Of a stretch of 64,000 nt of DNA, positions 51,148-58,232 are shown piece after piece. The stretch spans positions 1 through 64,000 of the forward strand of contig CAYZQO010000008.1 in NCBI GenBank assembly GCA_964480725.1, read 5' to 3'. Origin of the DNA: JAFGBI01 sp964480725 (GTDB lineage Bacteria; Myxococcota_A; Polyangia; Polyangiales; Polyangiaceae). A model generated the notes under the pieces. It was given only the letters and a program-made list of their open reading frames with translations, had not been told where the DNA came from and did not search any database. The position numbers and the translations under genes are program-made. Within the stretch, counting starts at the first letter, position 1, and every line of letters starts with the position of its first letter.

Positions 51148-52734
51148 CTACCCGCCGCCGCACTCGGTGAAGCCGCCGGTCAGCGCCAGCAGCGACAGGG
51201 CGCGCAGCATCCGGTTGAAGTACTCGTCGTCGTGGCTGCCCGGGGTGGCGGGGATGGCGAGGATCTCGGCCGCGAACTCGTCCACCGTCGCCTGATCCGA
51301 GGTCATCGCGCCGACCGCGAAGGGTCCGACGTTGATCACGGTGTGATCGGCGTAGCCGGGGCCCTGCGTGTCGGGAGTCCCGTCGAGGTTATACCACTGG
51401 ACGGTCTGAGAGACGGGGACCGTCTTCACCCACGCGGTCACCTTGTCGGTCCAGGCTTTCGCCTCGGGCGTGCCGTTCCAGAGGTAGTCGGTGGCGATCC
51501 GCCAGGGGGTGCGCGCCGCGTCGTCGCCGTAGGAGGAGGCGCGCGTGTACGCCGCCTGGCAGTCCCCGACGGCATCGCCGCCGCCCGCGGCGCCCCAGTT
51601 GCGCACCAGGCCGGTGCTGGAGTGCGAGGCGCGGGACAGCAGGGTGTAGGCGTCGGCGGCCGCGCCGTTCCAGAACGACGCATCGGCGGGGACCTGTGCC
51701 GCGAACGCCCGGTAGTAGGCGGGCGCGAAGTAGGAGTAGTTGACGCAGCCCGTGGGCATGCCGATCTCCTGGTCGTCGAACCAGCTGCCGTCGCCCGGCT
51801 GCAGGATCCGCAGCCCCCCGTCCTCCCAGAACATGTGCTGGCGGATGGAGTTGATGACCGTGGTCGCCTCCGCGCCGTAGCCCGAGTCACCCCAGCGGCA
51901 CTCGGCCATGATGAGCGCCATCGCGACGTCGAGGTCCGCGTCGGCGGCCGCGCCGTCGGGGTACTCGTTGTAGATCGTGTCCCGGTGGGCGTCGCAGCCG
52001 TAGCGGAGCCAGTTCATCAGGCCCGTGTTGGATCCCGCCGGGCCCCAGGGACCCTCCGGGGGAGGGACCCGCATCAACTTGGCGTAGGCGAGCAGGCCGT
52101 CGAAGGCGTCGCGCTCGTCGTAGGCGACGGTGAGCAGCATGCCGTAGCCAATCCCCTCGGAGACAGTGGCGTCCGTCCGGGCGTTCTCCCACTTGACGCG
52201 GTAGACGCCGCCGCCGCAGTCCTCGAGGTTGGCGGTCCTCCAGGCGTCGTAGGCGTCGCGCGCGTCGCTCGCCGTCACCGTCGCCGGCACGAACCCGTGA
52301 CCGTAGGGGTTGGGTGGGACGCCGCCGGAGGCGTCGCCTCCGGTTCCAGCGCCGCCGGGGTTGTCGCCGCCGGTGGTCGCCACGCCGCCGGTGGTCGCCA
52401 CGCCGCCGGTGGTCGCCACGCCGCCCGTGGTCGCCACGCCGCCGGTGGTTGTAACGCCGCCGGTGGTCGCCACGCCGCCGGTGGTCGTCACGCCGCCGGT
52501 GGTCGCCACGCCGCCGGTGGTCGCTACGCCGCCGGTGGTCGCCACGCCGCCGGTGGTCGCCACGCCGCCGGTGGTCGCCACGCCGCCCGTGGTTGCCGCT
52601 CCGCCGGTCCCGCCGCCGCTGGCGCCGCCGGTCCATGAGCTCCCTGCGCCCGGAGCGGTGGGGAGGGGATCCTCGGCGCCGCAGGCGCCGAGCCAGAGGA
52701 GGGCCAGGGGTGTGAGCAGGGCTCGCTGGGTCAA
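51148..52734 (-). CDS. glycoside hydrolase family 8 lipoprotein
   Basis: The TTG at 52734 has a GGAGG site and gives 528 residues. The lipobox is LGAC (Cys18). A linker of ATTGGV repeats covers about 45-125. The catalytic domain (about 143-525) is GH8 (endoglucanase, chitosanase or xylanase type): the proton-donor motif VSEGIGYGML (Glu193), the Asp motif DADLDVAMALIMAE (Asp267 likely), and later YFAPAYYRAFA and YADHTVINVGPF. The enzyme should act outside the cell on beta-1,4-glycans. The substrate class cannot be told from sequence. A TAGAAT box lies 11 nt upstream of the start. Confidence 0.92.
   Translation of the reverse strand: MTQRALLTPLALLWLGACGAEDPLPTAPGAGSSWTGGASGGGTGGAATTGGVATTGGVATTGGVATTGGVATTGGVATTGGVTTTGGVATTGGVTTTGGVATTGGVATTGGVATTGGVATTGGDNPGGAGTGGDASGGVPPNPYGHGFVPATVTASDARDAYDAWRTANLEDCGGGVYRVKWENARTDATVSEGIGYGMLLTVAYDERDAFDGLLAYAKLMRVPPPEGPWGPAGSNTGLMNWLRYGCDAHRDTIYNEYPDGAAADADLDVAMALIMAECRWGDSGYGAEATTVINSIRQHMFWEDGGLRILQPGDGSWFDDQEIGMPTGCVNYSYFAPAYYRAFAAQVPADASFWNGAAADAYTLLSRASHSSTGLVRNWGAAGGGDAVGDCQAAYTRASSYGDDAARTPWRIATDYLWNGTPEAKAWTDKVTAWVKTVPVSQTVQWYNLDGTPDTQGPGYADHTVINVGPFAVGAMTSDQATVDEFAAEILAIPATPGSHDDEYFNRMLRALSLLALTGGFTECGGG
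52366..52597 (-). repeat. 18-bp tandem repeat, about 12 units (ATTGGV)
   Basis: About twelve contiguous 18-bp units (forward GCCGCCGGTGGTCGCCAC) encode ATTGGV in the GH8 linker, with two TTTGGV variants. Several adjacent units are identical. There are no spacers, so this is a coding minisatellite. Confidence 0.92.
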
Positions 52735-52745
52735 GAAACCTCCGG

Positions 52746-52751
52746 ATTCTA
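52746..52751 (-). promoter_or_regulatory. candidate -10 box TAGAAT for the GH8 gene
   Basis: On the minus strand TAGAAT ends 11 nt before the TTG start. A GGAGG lies between, so this gene may have a very short leader. Confidence 0.4.
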
Positions 52752-52909
52752 AGCGGTGCGACAGCGTACGACGCGACTGTCAGGATAGCGTCCCGCCCCC
52801 ACGGTTCAAGGCGTGGAAGTTTCAACCCGAGTCGGATCGGTCGTGCGGTGGGGCACGATCTTTTCTGCCCTACGTGGACGAGCCCAGTGCGAGACGGCCA
52901 GCGCCGGTG

Positions 52910-52915
52910 TACGCT
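52910..52915 (+). promoter_or_regulatory. candidate -10 box TACGCT for the kinase gene at 52924
   Basis: TACGCT ends 8 nt before the ATG. No Shine-Dalgarno sequence is present. Confidence 0.4.
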
Positions 52916-52923
52916 CGGCCCCG

Positions 52924-54549
52924 ATGACGGGCCCGTGGTCGCCGAGCAACCCGAGCGCGGGCGCGGCGACGGCGGTCCCACCGGTGAGCGGGATCGCGCT
53001 CTTGCCGCGCCGCTGCCCCCAGTGCCAGGGGCGCTTCCCGGCCGATTTTCGCGTCTGCCCCCGCGACGCCACTCCGCTCGAGGACGCGGCGCAGGAGCTC
53101 GATCCCCTGGTCGGCATGGTGCTAGCGGACACCTTTCAGATCGTGCGCCTGGTCGGGGAGGGGGGCATGGCGCGGGTCTACGAGGCCAACCACGTCCGGC
53201 TGCCGGGCAAGCGTTTCGCCGTCAAGGTCCTGCTCCCCGCCATGGCCCAGAACCCGGAGGTCGTCGCGCGTTTCCAGCGGGAGGCCGAGGCAGCGAGCGG
53301 GATCGGGCACCCCAACGTCGTGGACGTGTACGACGTGCACCGCGCGCCCACGGGGCAGCCCTTCCTGGTCTGCGAGTACCTCGACGGGACCGACCTGGCG
53401 GGCCTCCTCGAGCGGCGCGGCAAGCTCGAGGTGCCGCTCGCGGTCGCCGTCGCGCGGCAGATCTGTCAGGCGCTCGCGGCCGCGCACGCGCGCGGGGTCA
53501 TCCACCGCGACGTCAAGCCGGAGAACGTGTTCCTGGTCGGGGATCCGGCGGCCCCGACGGTGAAGGTGATCGATTTCGGCATCTCCAAGGTGGACGACGG
53601 GAGCGGCTCGCACCTGACCCGCACCGGCATGATCATGGGCACCCCGGCCTACATGCCGCCCGAGCAGGCGCGGGGGGCGAAGGCCGACTGTCGCGCGGAC
53701 GTCTACGGCGTGGGGGCGATCCTCTACCGCGCGCTCACCGGCCAGCTCCCGTTCGACTTCGACGACGCCGCCGAGGCGCTGAGCGCCGTGCTGACCCGAG
53801 AGCCGCCGCGCCCGCGGTCGGTCGAGGCGAGCATCCCGCCCGCGCTCGAGCTCGTCGTGCAGCGCGCGATGGCCAAGGATCCCGCTGACCGGCAGGCGAG
53901 CATGGCCGAGCTCGAGGCCGATCTGCTGCCGTTCGCGGGCGAGTTCGCGGCCGTCCCGCTGGACGCCGCGCCCCCCGAGCCGGGCGCGCCGCCGGTCAAC
54001 GTCACCGCCGCGACCCTGCTCAGTCCCTCCCCCGCGCGTGCGACCCAAGCGAACCGCACCGTCCCGAAGCTCACCAACTCGCTCGTGGAGCGCGCGACGC
54101 GGGAGGCGCGCTGGGCGCGGCCCAAGATCGGGCTGCTCACGCTCGCGCTGGCCGCCTTCTCCGCGCTGCTCCTGGCGGACGCGGTGCTCTCGCTGGTCCT
54201 CGCCGCCAAGCCCGCGGACGCCGCTATCAGCCCGACCGAGGGGCTGCTCGCGATCATCGTCGTGGCCGCGCTCGTTCTCGGGCCGCTCGTCCTCTGGGTC
54301 CGCACCCTCGCGCGGTCCGTCTGGGGCAACAGCGTCCGCTCCGTGGCCGTGGCGACCACCCTCGGCTGGACCACCACGATGGCACTGGTGGCCTACGCCG
54401 TCGGCGGCCTCGCGCTCCGGCTGCTCGGTGTGACCGGGCTGTGGCCGGCGGCCGCGGCGAGCGCGCACGCGGGCGTCCTGCTCCTGATCGTCACCGCTGT
54501 CGCGGGCGCGCTGGCGGTGTTGGGGACGCGGACCCGGCGCGCCCGCTAG
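52924..54549 (+). CDS. Ser/Thr protein kinase with N-terminal zinc ribbon and multi-pass C-terminus
   Basis: The ATG at 52924 gives 541 residues. A zinc-ribbon-like knuckle at 31-48 (CPQCQGRFPADFRVCPRD) precedes the kinase domain (about 70-335): GEGGMA (78-83), FAVK (Lys101), HRDVKPEN (Asp196), IDFGISK (Asp217), TPAYMPPEQ and ADVYGVGAILYRALTG. All catalytic residues are present. The last 140 residues form four hydrophobic segments (for example LLTLALAAFSALLLADAVLSLVLA, LLAIIVVAALVLGPLVLWV), so the kinase is tethered by a multi-pass end instead of the usual single helix. No obvious operon partner exists. Confidence 0.93.
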   Translation: MTGPWSPSNPSAGAATAVPPVSGIALLPRRCPQCQGRFPADFRVCPRDATPLEDAAQELDPLVGMVLADTFQIVRLVGEGGMARVYEANHVRLPGKRFAVKVLLPAMAQNPEVVARFQREAEAASGIGHPNVVDVYDVHRAPTGQPFLVCEYLDGTDLAGLLERRGKLEVPLAVAVARQICQALAAAHARGVIHRDVKPENVFLVGDPAAPTVKVIDFGISKVDDGSGSHLTRTGMIMGTPAYMPPEQARGAKADCRADVYGVGAILYRALTGQLPFDFDDAAEALSAVLTREPPRPRSVEASIPPALELVVQRAMAKDPADRQASMAELEADLLPFAGEFAAVPLDAAPPEPGAPPVNVTAATLLSPSPARATQANRTVPKLTNSLVERATREARWARPKIGLLTLALAAFSALLLADAVLSLVLAAKPADAAISPTEGLLAIIVVAALVLGPLVLWVRTLARSVWGNSVRSVAVATTLGWTTTMALVAYAVGGLALRLLGVTGLWPAAAASAHAGVLLLIVTAVAGALAVLGTRTRRAR

Positions 54550-54578
54550 AGCACCGATCGGTTTGCCAACTGCGTTGG

Positions 54579-54606
54579 CGCCCCGACACCCCCCCCCTGC
54601 GGGGCG
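54579..54606 (+). terminator. hairpin after the kinase gene
   Basis: CGCCCCG and CGGGGCG form a 7-bp stem with a 14-base C-rich loop, 30 bp after the stop at 54549. Only three T follow a few bases on, so it is a weak terminator candidate. Confidence 0.3.
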
Positions 54607-54678
54607 AGGCGGCGTTTCCCCGGGGCGCCTAGGGCGAGATCTGCTCCTCGCTCGTTGCTCCAGGTCATCGATTCTTCG

Positions 54679-54699
54679 CGGCAATCAAACCGATTGCCG
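54679..54699. promoter_or_regulatory. 8-bp inverted repeat upstream of the SRAP gene
   Basis: CGGCAATC and GATTGCCG form a perfect 8-bp inverted repeat with a 5-base spacer (AAACC), about 53 bp before the GTG at 54752. It is A/T-richer than its surroundings and could be an operator. Confidence 0.35.
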
Positions 54700-54751
54700 C
54701 TCAAGCCGCGGGGGGGTGACAGCGCGGGCGGTGGGGCCCAGGATCTGGGGC

Positions 54752-55771
54752 GTGTGCTACTCGGCGATGGTCGAGCAGAGCGTCCGGTCGCTCGGGCTCC
54801 GCTTCCAGGCGCGGATCCAGCTCGATCGGTTCGAGGAGCTCTTCCAGCGACGGCTCACCGACGAGCGGATCCGGATCCCAAAGGGAATGGAGCGCGATTT
54901 TCTCGCCCCGAACGGCCCGCAGGAGGAGCGGATCCGCGACGCGATCCTTGCCTTCCGTCGGCAGGAGCAGGCGCGGCTCGAGGCCGAGCGCGAGCGGCAG
55001 CGGGCGCGCCTCGACGCCGCGACCCGCGCGCTCGCCGCGCGCCCCACCAAGAAGGCGGAGTCGGAGCGGCGGATCGCCACCGGCAAGCTCGGCGCCCTCG
55101 AGCAGCGCCTCACCGACCTCTGGCGTGATCGGCCCGAGGGGCGCGATGCCCGGATCTTTCCCCGGTGGTACGCGCCGGTGGTCGCGACGGAGGGGGGCGA
55201 GCGGGTGGTGCGCCCGATGCGCTATCAGCTCCGGCCGCGGGGCAAGCCGGCGAGCTTCGACCAGCGTTTCCCCGGGCTCTACAACGCGCGCCGGGACGCC
55301 CTCACCGGGTTCTGGCGCGAGCAGTTCGGCGCGCGACATGGGCTCGTCGTGGTTTCGTCGTTCTTCGAGAACGTCCCGCGTCACACCCACGAGGGCCGCC
55401 CGCTCGCACCCGGCGAGCGCCCGACCCACCTCGTGATCCGGTTCACGCCGGCGCCGACCGCGCTGGACCCGAGCCCCGAGATGCACGTGGCCTGCCTGTG
55501 GGAGCGCTGGACGGCGCCCACCGAGCCGCCGCTCCTCTCCTTCGCGGCGATCACCGACGAGCCCCCGCCCGAGGTCCGTGCAACCGGCCACGACCGTTGC
55601 GTCGTGGCGCTGCGCCCCGAGCGGGTGTCGGGCTGGCTCGCGCCCGAGGGTCACGGCGACGAGGCGCTGCTCGCGCTGCTCGCCGAGCGCGCGCCGTTGT
55701 CTTATCGCCACGCGCTCCCCGGCCGCGAGCGGACGGGGACCGATCCGGACCTGGACGGTGACGGCGTTTGA
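54752..55771 (+). CDS. SRAP (YedK/HMCES) family abasic-site protein
   Basis: The GTG at 54752 gives 339 residues beginning MCYSAM, which places a Cys at position 2 after Met removal, as in SRAP proteins that crosslink abasic sites in single-stranded DNA. Other active-site residues fit: NAR at 178-180, Glu206 in SSFFEN and His280 in ATGHDRCVVAL, with LLSFAAITDEPPPEV before it. A strand RWYAPVV is also typical. Between about 55 and 130 there is an extra coiled-coil arm (RRQEQARLEAERERQRARLD) that ordinary SRAP proteins of about 220 residues lack. It is probably a DNA-damage protein in the cytoplasm. Confidence 0.82.
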   Translation: MCYSAMVEQSVRSLGLRFQARIQLDRFEELFQRRLTDERIRIPKGMERDFLAPNGPQEERIRDAILAFRRQEQARLEAERERQRARLDAATRALAARPTKKAESERRIATGKLGALEQRLTDLWRDRPEGRDARIFPRWYAPVVATEGGERVVRPMRYQLRPRGKPASFDQRFPGLYNARRDALTGFWREQFGARHGLVVVSSFFENVPRHTHEGRPLAPGERPTHLVIRFTPAPTALDPSPEMHVACLWERWTAPTEPPLLSFAAITDEPPPEVRATGHDRCVVALRPERVSGWLAPEGHGDEALLALLAERAPLSYRHALPGRERTGTDPDLDGDGV

Positions 55772-55831
55772 CCACGGTCGGCCCCCGAAGCCCGCGGCGC
55801 GTGAGGCCGTGCGGTGCCTGCCCGGCTCCGC

Positions 55832-55837
55832 TAGAAT
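55832..55837 (+). promoter_or_regulatory. candidate -10 box TAGAAT for the CAP gene
   Basis: TAGAAT ends 25 nt before the ATG at 55863, with a GGAGG ribosome site between them. This gives a normal short leader. Confidence 0.4.
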
Positions 55838-55862
55838 GGAGGCAGCACGGGAGGAAGCGCTC

Positions 55863-56432
55863 ATGGCTCGTCACGCCGCCGGATCGATCCCGCTCGTCAC
55901 GTCGACCCTCGCACTGGCGCTCGCCGGCGTGTCGCTGGCGGCGTGCGGTGACGACGACGCCTCGTCCGCGGAGGGCCTGCCCGCCTCCTCGCCCGAGGCC
56001 GTCGAGTTCGTGACGGCTCACAACGCGGTGCGCGCGGCGGTCACCCAGCCCGCGGATTACCCCGGCGTCTGGGCGCCGCTGCCGCCCGTGACCTGGTCCG
56101 AGACACTGTCCGCCTCGGCCCAAACCTGGGCCAACCACCTCCGCGCTGCCAACGACTGCGCCCTCGAGCACGAGGGAACCCGCGTCTACGGCGAGAACCT
56201 CGCCGGTGGCGGGGGCCTGACGCCGAGCGGTGCTGTCGACATGTGGGCCAGCGAGAAGGACGATTACGTCTTCGATCCGAGCTACGTCTTCGTCGCCGGG
56301 CACTACACCCAGATCGTGTGGCGGGACTCGATCGAGATCGGCTGCGGCATCGCTACCTGCGCGGGGCGGGGTTCGGTGATCTCCTGCCGCTACCGCCCGC
56401 CGGGGAACGTGATCGGGCGGCAGCCGTACTGA
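55863..56432 (+). CDS. CAP/SCP-domain lipoprotein
   Basis: The ATG at 55863 has GGGAGGAAG 5 nt upstream and gives 189 residues; an ATG at 55836 is less likely. The lipobox is SLAAC (Cys28). The CAP domain (about 45-185) shows HNAVRAAV, WSETLSASAQTWANHL, the GENL motif and the signature GHYTQIVWRDSIEIGCG, plus CRYRPPGNVIGR. The conserved His of the GHYTQ motif and an early His (AHN) are present. CAP proteins bind lipids or sterols or act as toxins; bacterial roles are mostly unknown. It is likely extracytoplasmic. Confidence 0.95.
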   Translation: MARHAAGSIPLVTSTLALALAGVSLAACGDDDASSAEGLPASSPEAVEFVTAHNAVRAAVTQPADYPGVWAPLPPVTWSETLSASAQTWANHLRAANDCALEHEGTRVYGENLAGGGGLTPSGAVDMWASEKDDYVFDPSYVFVAGHYTQIVWRDSIEIGCGIATCAGRGSVISCRYRPPGNVIGRQPY

Positions 56433-56694
56433 ACGCGACGCCGAGTCACGACGACCGCGCAGGGGGGCGGCCATGACCGTGACCGGGCGGCGAGCGGGTG
56501 GGCAGGATGGGCGGCACGACCCTCGGCCTCGGCTGCTGGCCTGCCAAAGGCCAGGTCTAGCGGGGAAAGCCGCGGCGCCGTGCCCCGGCGCGCCGCTTCG
56601 ACGGGGACATCGCCGGGGCCAGGCGTTGCGGTGCGGTCAGGGAAATGGGTAAGCTCGCCTCCGCACTGCCTCTCCCGTTCGTCGAGGGGGTTTC

Positions 56695-58038
56695 ATGGCG
56701 CTGTTTGGGAAGAAACCGGAGCCACCGCGCACCAGCCCCACGTCGCCCGTCGCGGAGCCCAAGACGGAGCCCAAGGCGGCGCCCAGGACGGACGAGGAGC
56801 CGGAGATCGAGGCTCTCGAGACGCCGCCGCTGCCGCCAACCTACGGGATCCACGAGACGATCCGCCTGATGCGGAGCCTGCCGGTCGATAAGAACGCCGA
56901 TCTGGTGGTGCGCGTCATCAAGTCCACGCTCGAGTCGCTGCACGTCCGCGTCGTCGACATCGTCGAGGACGCCAACCGTCAGGAGGCGGTGGTCGTCGGT
57001 CGGATGCGCGAGCTCAGCCGCGAGGTCGAGAACCTCCAGCACGAGATCGACGTCAAGCGGCGGGATCTCGGGTCGCTCGAGTCGGAGCTCGCGGAGATCA
57101 AGCTGGCCAAGGAGCGCCTGTTGCTCACGAGCGAGATCCGCTCCCGGGCGCCGTCCGTGCCGCCGCCGCTCTCCCTCAGCGCCGTGACGACCCCACATCC
57201 GGTGCCCGCGCCCGTCGCCTCGGGTTCCGTCGGCGTGCCGGTGGCTTCGGGCCCCGTCGCCGCCCCCGTGGTGTCGCATTCCGGCAGCGCCACCCCGCCG
57301 CCGCTGCTGCGCACTCCGCCCCCGCCTCCGAGCAGCCGGCTCCAGGCGACGGAAGCGGCGCATCCTCCGCGGGTCGAGGCGCCGCGGGTCGCACCGCGAC
57401 CGCCTTCCGTGCCGGCGATGCCCGCCGTGTCCGGCGCCGTGGCCTCGGAGCGGGCGGCGCTCCCGCCCCTCACCCTCGGCGCGGATCTGCTGGGGCAACG
57501 CCCCTCGACAACCCCGGCGCACGGCACGCCGGTCCCCAGCGCCGCGAGCCTTGCTGCGTTCGGCGCTAGCGGTGGTGCCAAGGACATCAACGGCGGAGCG
57601 AGCGCACCGCCGAGCGCAGCCGCGCCGGAGTCTGCCCCACCGACCCCACCGCGGCCGGAGCCGCCGCGGCCCGAGCCCCGGGGCGAGCCGTCTCACCGCG
57701 CCGACACGCCGCCGTCGCAGTCACGCCCCGACTCCCCGCCCGCCGCGCCGCGGCCGGAGCCGCCGTCGTCGCCGGCTCGCTCGGACGCTCCCGTTCGACC
57801 GCGGTCGGAGCCGCCGCCGCCGCCGTCGCGCTCGCAGTCGCCCCCTCCGGGGACGCGCCTCGAGTCGCCGCTGCCGCCCCGGCCCGAGTCCGCGTCCTCA
57901 CCCTCGCCGTCAGAGCCCCCGCTGGCCGTCTCGCCGTCGGAGTCCCCGCCCCGCCGCAAGAAGGGCGACGGAAAGGGGGCGCCGGAGGCGCGGAACGGTC
58001 GCGACCGCGACGGCTCGGGCGGGTCCCGGCGGGGCTGA
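56695..58038 (+). CDS. hypothetical protein with coiled coil and Pro-rich tail
   Basis: The protein has 447 residues. It begins MALFGKKPEPP with no signal peptide. A helical domain at about 50-150 contains YGIHETIRLMRSLPVDKNADLVVRVIKSTLES and a coiled coil (RMRELSREVENLQHEIDVKRRDLGSLESELAEIKLAKERL; positions, quoted in parts). The rest (about 155-447) is Pro/Ser/Ala/Arg-rich and disordered. A GAGGGGG ribosome site precedes the ATG. The helical domain looks conserved, while the tail does not. No family is recognised. Confidence 0.7.
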   Translation: MALFGKKPEPPRTSPTSPVAEPKTEPKAAPRTDEEPEIEALETPPLPPTYGIHETIRLMRSLPVDKNADLVVRVIKSTLESLHVRVVDIVEDANRQEAVVVGRMRELSREVENLQHEIDVKRRDLGSLESELAEIKLAKERLLLTSEIRSRAPSVPPPLSLSAVTTPHPVPAPVASGSVGVPVASGPVAAPVVSHSGSATPPPLLRTPPPPPSSRLQATEAAHPPRVEAPRVAPRPPSVPAMPAVSGAVASERAALPPLTLGADLLGQRPSTTPAHGTPVPSAASLAAFGASGGAKDINGGASAPPSAAAPESAPPTPPRPEPPRPEPRGEPSHRADTPPSQSRPDSPPAAPRPEPPSSPARSDAPVRPRSEPPPPPSRSQSPPPGTRLESPLPPRPESASSPSPSEPPLAVSPSESPPRRKKGDGKGAPEARNGRDRDGSGGSRRG

Positions 58039-58232
58039 TGCCCCGGCCCGTTCGCGCGGGCGTCGTGGGGGCGGTGACCAACGACTCCCCGACCACGCGC
58101 AGCGTGAGGGCGCGGCTGGTCGTGGACGGCGCTCACTACACGGACCTGGTGACGCGCATCCGGAGGGCGACCCTTTCGGTTTGGATCGCGACGGCGAACC
58201 TCAAGGATCTGATCCCCCGGTTAGGTCGGTAG
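58038..58232 (+). pseudogene. N-terminal remnant of a phospholipase D-like protein
   Basis: A 64-residue frame overlaps the stop of the preceding gene. It reads RLVVDGAHYTDLVTRIRRA and then LSVWIATANLKDL, which matches the start of PLD-type domains (a strand, helix and the SVWIATANLK strand). It then stops after only PRLGR. No HKD motif is present, so no activity is possible. It overlaps the end of the hybrid kinase gene on the other strand by 12 bp. It is most likely a truncated relic. Confidence 0.55.

Noticed and set aside
52366..52597. CRISPR-like regular array
   Set aside because: The 18-bp units are contiguous without spacers, in frame inside the GH8 linker, and no cas gene is present.
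54661..54751. LexA-type operator before the SRAP gene
   Set aside because: The inverted repeat CGGCAATC-N5-GATTGCCG does not resemble LexA boxes known to me, so it is only listed as an unassigned inverted repeat.
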